Source: Lateolabrax maculatus
Taxonomy: Eukaryota; Chordata; Actinopteri; Acropomatiformes; Lateolabracidae
Reading direction: 5' to 3'
Assembly: GCA_031216445.1 (NCBI GenBank)
Contig: CM062217.1
Coordinates: 22,637,001-22,701,000 of the forward strand
DNA length: 64,000 nt
The position numbers and the translations under genes are program-made. The notes beneath the pieces were generated by a model. It had not been told where the DNA came from. It worked only from the letters and a program-made list of their open reading frames with translations, and made no database searches. Shown here one piece after another: positions 61,481-64,000 of the stretch (positions are counted from its first letter, which is position 1; each line of letters starts with the position of its first letter).

Positions 61481-62653
61481 GCCTCTCACTCGGCGTTTGT
61501 CGCTGCTTCAAAAGCTCTCCCTAAAATAGGCCTTTAATCATAGTTTGGTGTGTGAGCGGCTTGGCGGTTAGAAGCTATAAGCAGGGACTGGGCGTATTTA
61601 TAGCAGACAGGGAGAGGGAGGCTGGAGCTCCGCTGGAAGGCTGATGGAGGCAGATTACAGAGGCGAGGCCCCGAATCGAGACCTTTTCAGCCGGCCGTGA
61701 AGCAGCAGGCGCTCCCCCCATCCCCCCTTCCTCCTCCTTCTCCTCCACCCCACATGGGAGTTGTGTTTGGTCTGGCTGGGTTTGGCCTGGTTTGATTTGG
61801 GCTGGGCTGGACGGTGAAGCAGTGACATGACCCTGAAGTGCCCTACACTGAAGTGTGCACACGCAAGCACGACACAAGCACATTACACAGCCTAATAGTT
61901 TCCATGGTAGTAAATGTCACCATAAAGCAGTTTTAATAGAAACAATCTTTTCATTTAGGCTTTCCAGTAAATTGCCTTACTGGTTTTGGTTTAGTGTTGG
62001 ATGTTTTAACCCATGAAGCACATTTGGATATAGATTACACGTTATAAAGAATCACATACTATCACAGCTTGATTTCCTACATTCAGGCAGCATTTGGTTT
62101 CAGTTCATTTTAGTATAATATGAAATAATTTTGGGCAGCCTTGAATCTTACTGATGATAGCTAATCCATCAGACGTGTTTCATCCTTTTTGCTGCCTTCC
62201 CAGAAACCGAACACATTCAATACAAAATATATGGCTGCTTTCTGTTATTGCGAGAAATGAGCAAAGTGTCTAAGACTACACGACAAAGATGCTCATGTTG
62301 TAGTTCGCTACATTGTGTCACCCTCTCGATAATGTTTTGTCTAAAGATGGATCATTGCTGCGTGATACTGCAGTTGTACGCCGCACTGAGTGAAAATCAT
62401 CCATTGTGTTGCACTCAAGGACACCAGCACTCCAACATTTAATCTGCCATACATCAAATGCACAAGGCGTACAACAAGTAAAAACTAAAAGATCAATGAA
62501 AGAGCTCTGATGTGAAATTGATAGTTTCAGGCAGTAGTTACCCACTTTCAAATCTCCAATGTTGTTTCTTCCTGTCATGAACCATATAGGAAGGAGTTAT
62601 TCCAAATATTCCTGTTTGCAGTGTGTGACCACACAATGACTACATGGCTTTGA

Positions 62654-62930
62654 CAGTGGTGGAAAGTACTGTGCTTTATGCTCCTTTACACTTCAACGTC
62701 ACTACATTTCAGAGGGAAATATTGCACTCCTCGACATTTATCTGACAGCCATAATTACTATTTGAAGATTAAGATTATTCAAAAATGGTGAATTTAAAGG
62801 CATTATGTAAGGCATTGTTAGAATAATAATTCAGTAGTATAATACATAATAATATACAGCTTCTGCATTATGTACTATTACTTTTACTCTTGATAGGCCT
62901 ACTTAGTACATTTTGTTGCTGTCAATACTC
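62654..62930 (+). mobile_element. Non-autonomous teleost element, copy 2
   Basis: It begins CAGTGGTGGAAAGTACTGTG and continues CACTACATTTCAGAGGGAAA and CATTTATCTGACAGCCATAA, paralleling the 49.6 kb copy (ATTTATTTGACAGCTGTTTC). The right terminus is lost, and the sequence runs directly into a family A copy. Confidence 0.7.
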
Positions 62931-62935
62931 AATAC

Positions 62936-63162
62936 TAGATTGATACCTCATGTCTGTATGCTAAATGAAGCTACCAGCACCCAGTTAGTTTGGTTTGGCA
63001 CAGCTTATGGTTTTTGCACAGATTAAACAAATAAGATATAACATGTTCATTAGTGAGCTTCAGAGGTGCTGGTTGGCAGATTTTGTTACCTTTGACCCGA
63101 GCCAGGCTGGCTGTCCCCCCCTGCTTCCTGTCTTTATGCTAAGCTAAGATAAGCGTCTGGAT
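62936..63162 (+). mobile_element. Family A element, both termini truncated
   Basis: The left arm has ATTGATACCTCATGTCTGTA and AATGAAGCTACCAGCACCCA. The centre has TTAGTGAGCTTCAGAGGTGC and GAGCCAGGCTGGCTGTCCCC, then CTTTATGCTAAGCTAAGATA. It abuts the preceding element, so one probably inserted next to or within the other. Confidence 0.7.
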
Positions 63163-63642
63163 CTGAACGTGGTCACCGTGATGGTTTACCTTTCTCAAGC
63201 ACGTTTCATGCCACTGCAGGTTGAATGGAACATAATGGCCACCTCACACATACAGATCCAAATGCCTGTCTTTTTGTCTCTATTAATTAGCCTCTTTTAT
63301 CACAGTCTCACAGCCACCTAAAGACAAATACACAGAGCCAGTGGAGAGGTCTTGTAGTGCAGTGATCTCTGATGATCTCTGTTTCCAATGGTACTGACCT
63401 CAGTCAGGCCCTTTGAGTTGTCCCTCTTTTGTTTTTTTTTCCCCTTTTTGCTCTGGCTTTCTATTTTTTCCTTTTTGTTTGTATTTCTCCTGTCATCTGT
63501 TGGACTCATTATGCTTCCCCTCGTCTCTGCCCTCCATTTTTCATTTGCACTCTTTTATTTATATTCTCCCTTTTCTTCTGGTCCCGACAAACTGTTGTCT
63601 TCAAGCATCAAAGGCCTTGTAATTTAACCCAAACCGCCCTTA

Positions 63643-63670
63643 AACACACACACACACACACACGCACACA
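63643..63670. repeat. (CA)n microsatellite
   Basis: About 14 CA units with one CG step. Confidence 0.94.
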
Positions 63671-64000
63671 TTTACCAGTTCCTTTAAATGATGGAATCAT
63701 CTCAAAACAAACCTAGTTTAAAGCTTGAAAATGTTTCCAATGTCATACATGCAGCAGCTGATTCTGTTCAGAATACAGTGGAAGGTCAGGATTCTTTGTG
63801 CTGCATTAAAATATATACTCAGCACAAGGTCTGTTGCATAACATGTTTTCTTTATCCGTTGGAGTCCATGGATCTTAACACAGAAGATTCTCTTATACAG
63901 CTGTAAAAATATCAAAAAAGGCAGATTTTTCTTAAAGCTAAAGATGCTGTTTACATAAATTTGAACTCACGCACTCTTTCAAAAAAGCACCCACACTTGT

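Larger units (their letters stand above)
53469..64000 (+). other. sema4c: Inferred intron 3, incomplete at window end (over 10.5 kb)
   Basis: It starts at the GTGAGT donor. I looked for the expected beginning of the sema domain (a Y-V-G-A-R-E-like motif preceded by an acceptor) and did not see it. It contains quadruplex tracts, CA/GT arrays, a motif cluster at 59 kb, a SINE fragment, two element copies near 62.7-63.2 kb and a CpG-enriched patch at 61.3 kb. No other gene is recognisable on either strand. Confidence 0.55.

Overview
The window looks like vertebrate, most likely ray-finned (teleost) fish, nuclear DNA. It has long non-coding stretches, dozens of CA/GT microsatellites, several inverted-repeat element families I associate with teleost genomes, a tRNA-derived SINE fragment and a LINE tail. 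It holds only one recognisable protein-coding segment, flanked by good GT-AG splice signals. There are no operons, CRISPR arrays, prophages, rRNA genes or functional tRNA genes. Most long open frames are translated microsatellites or low-complexity pyrimidine tracts.

Layout. 1 to about 11.46 kb is apparently gene-free flanking DNA. A CpG-rich patch at about 11.56-12.01 kb contains a consensus splice donor at 11668 and is the best promoter and first-exon candidate. A second probable non-coding exon (38166-38297) has a strong pyrimidine tract and acceptor and a consensus donor. The exon 53255-53468 carries the start codon, a signal peptide and the first mature residues of a class 4 semaphorin, closest in my memory to SEMA4C (vertebrate SEMA4C has VPRKTV at the same place). 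The sema domain exons are not visible and should lie beyond 64 kb. On this model the window is the promoter and 5' part of one plus-strand gene: two untranslated exons, the signal-peptide exon, and three introns of about 26.5, 15.0 and more than 10.5 kb.

The introns and flank carry: (i) a foldback element family with about six copies (here called family A); (ii) other inverted-repeat elements at 13.9, 31.1, 49.6 and 62.7 kb; (iii) a two-unit tandem repeat at 47.5 kb; (iv) two essentially perfect hairpins at 38981-39064 and 41374-41443, the most unusual structures here; (v) G-quadruplex-capable tracts, including a 29-nt poly-C run; and (vi) a cluster of CATGTG/CACATG motifs at 59.0-59.3 kb.

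All gene calls come from reading the sequence and remembered family motifs. No search was run. I found no convincing new biological system; the hairpins and the regulatory layout are the best leads.
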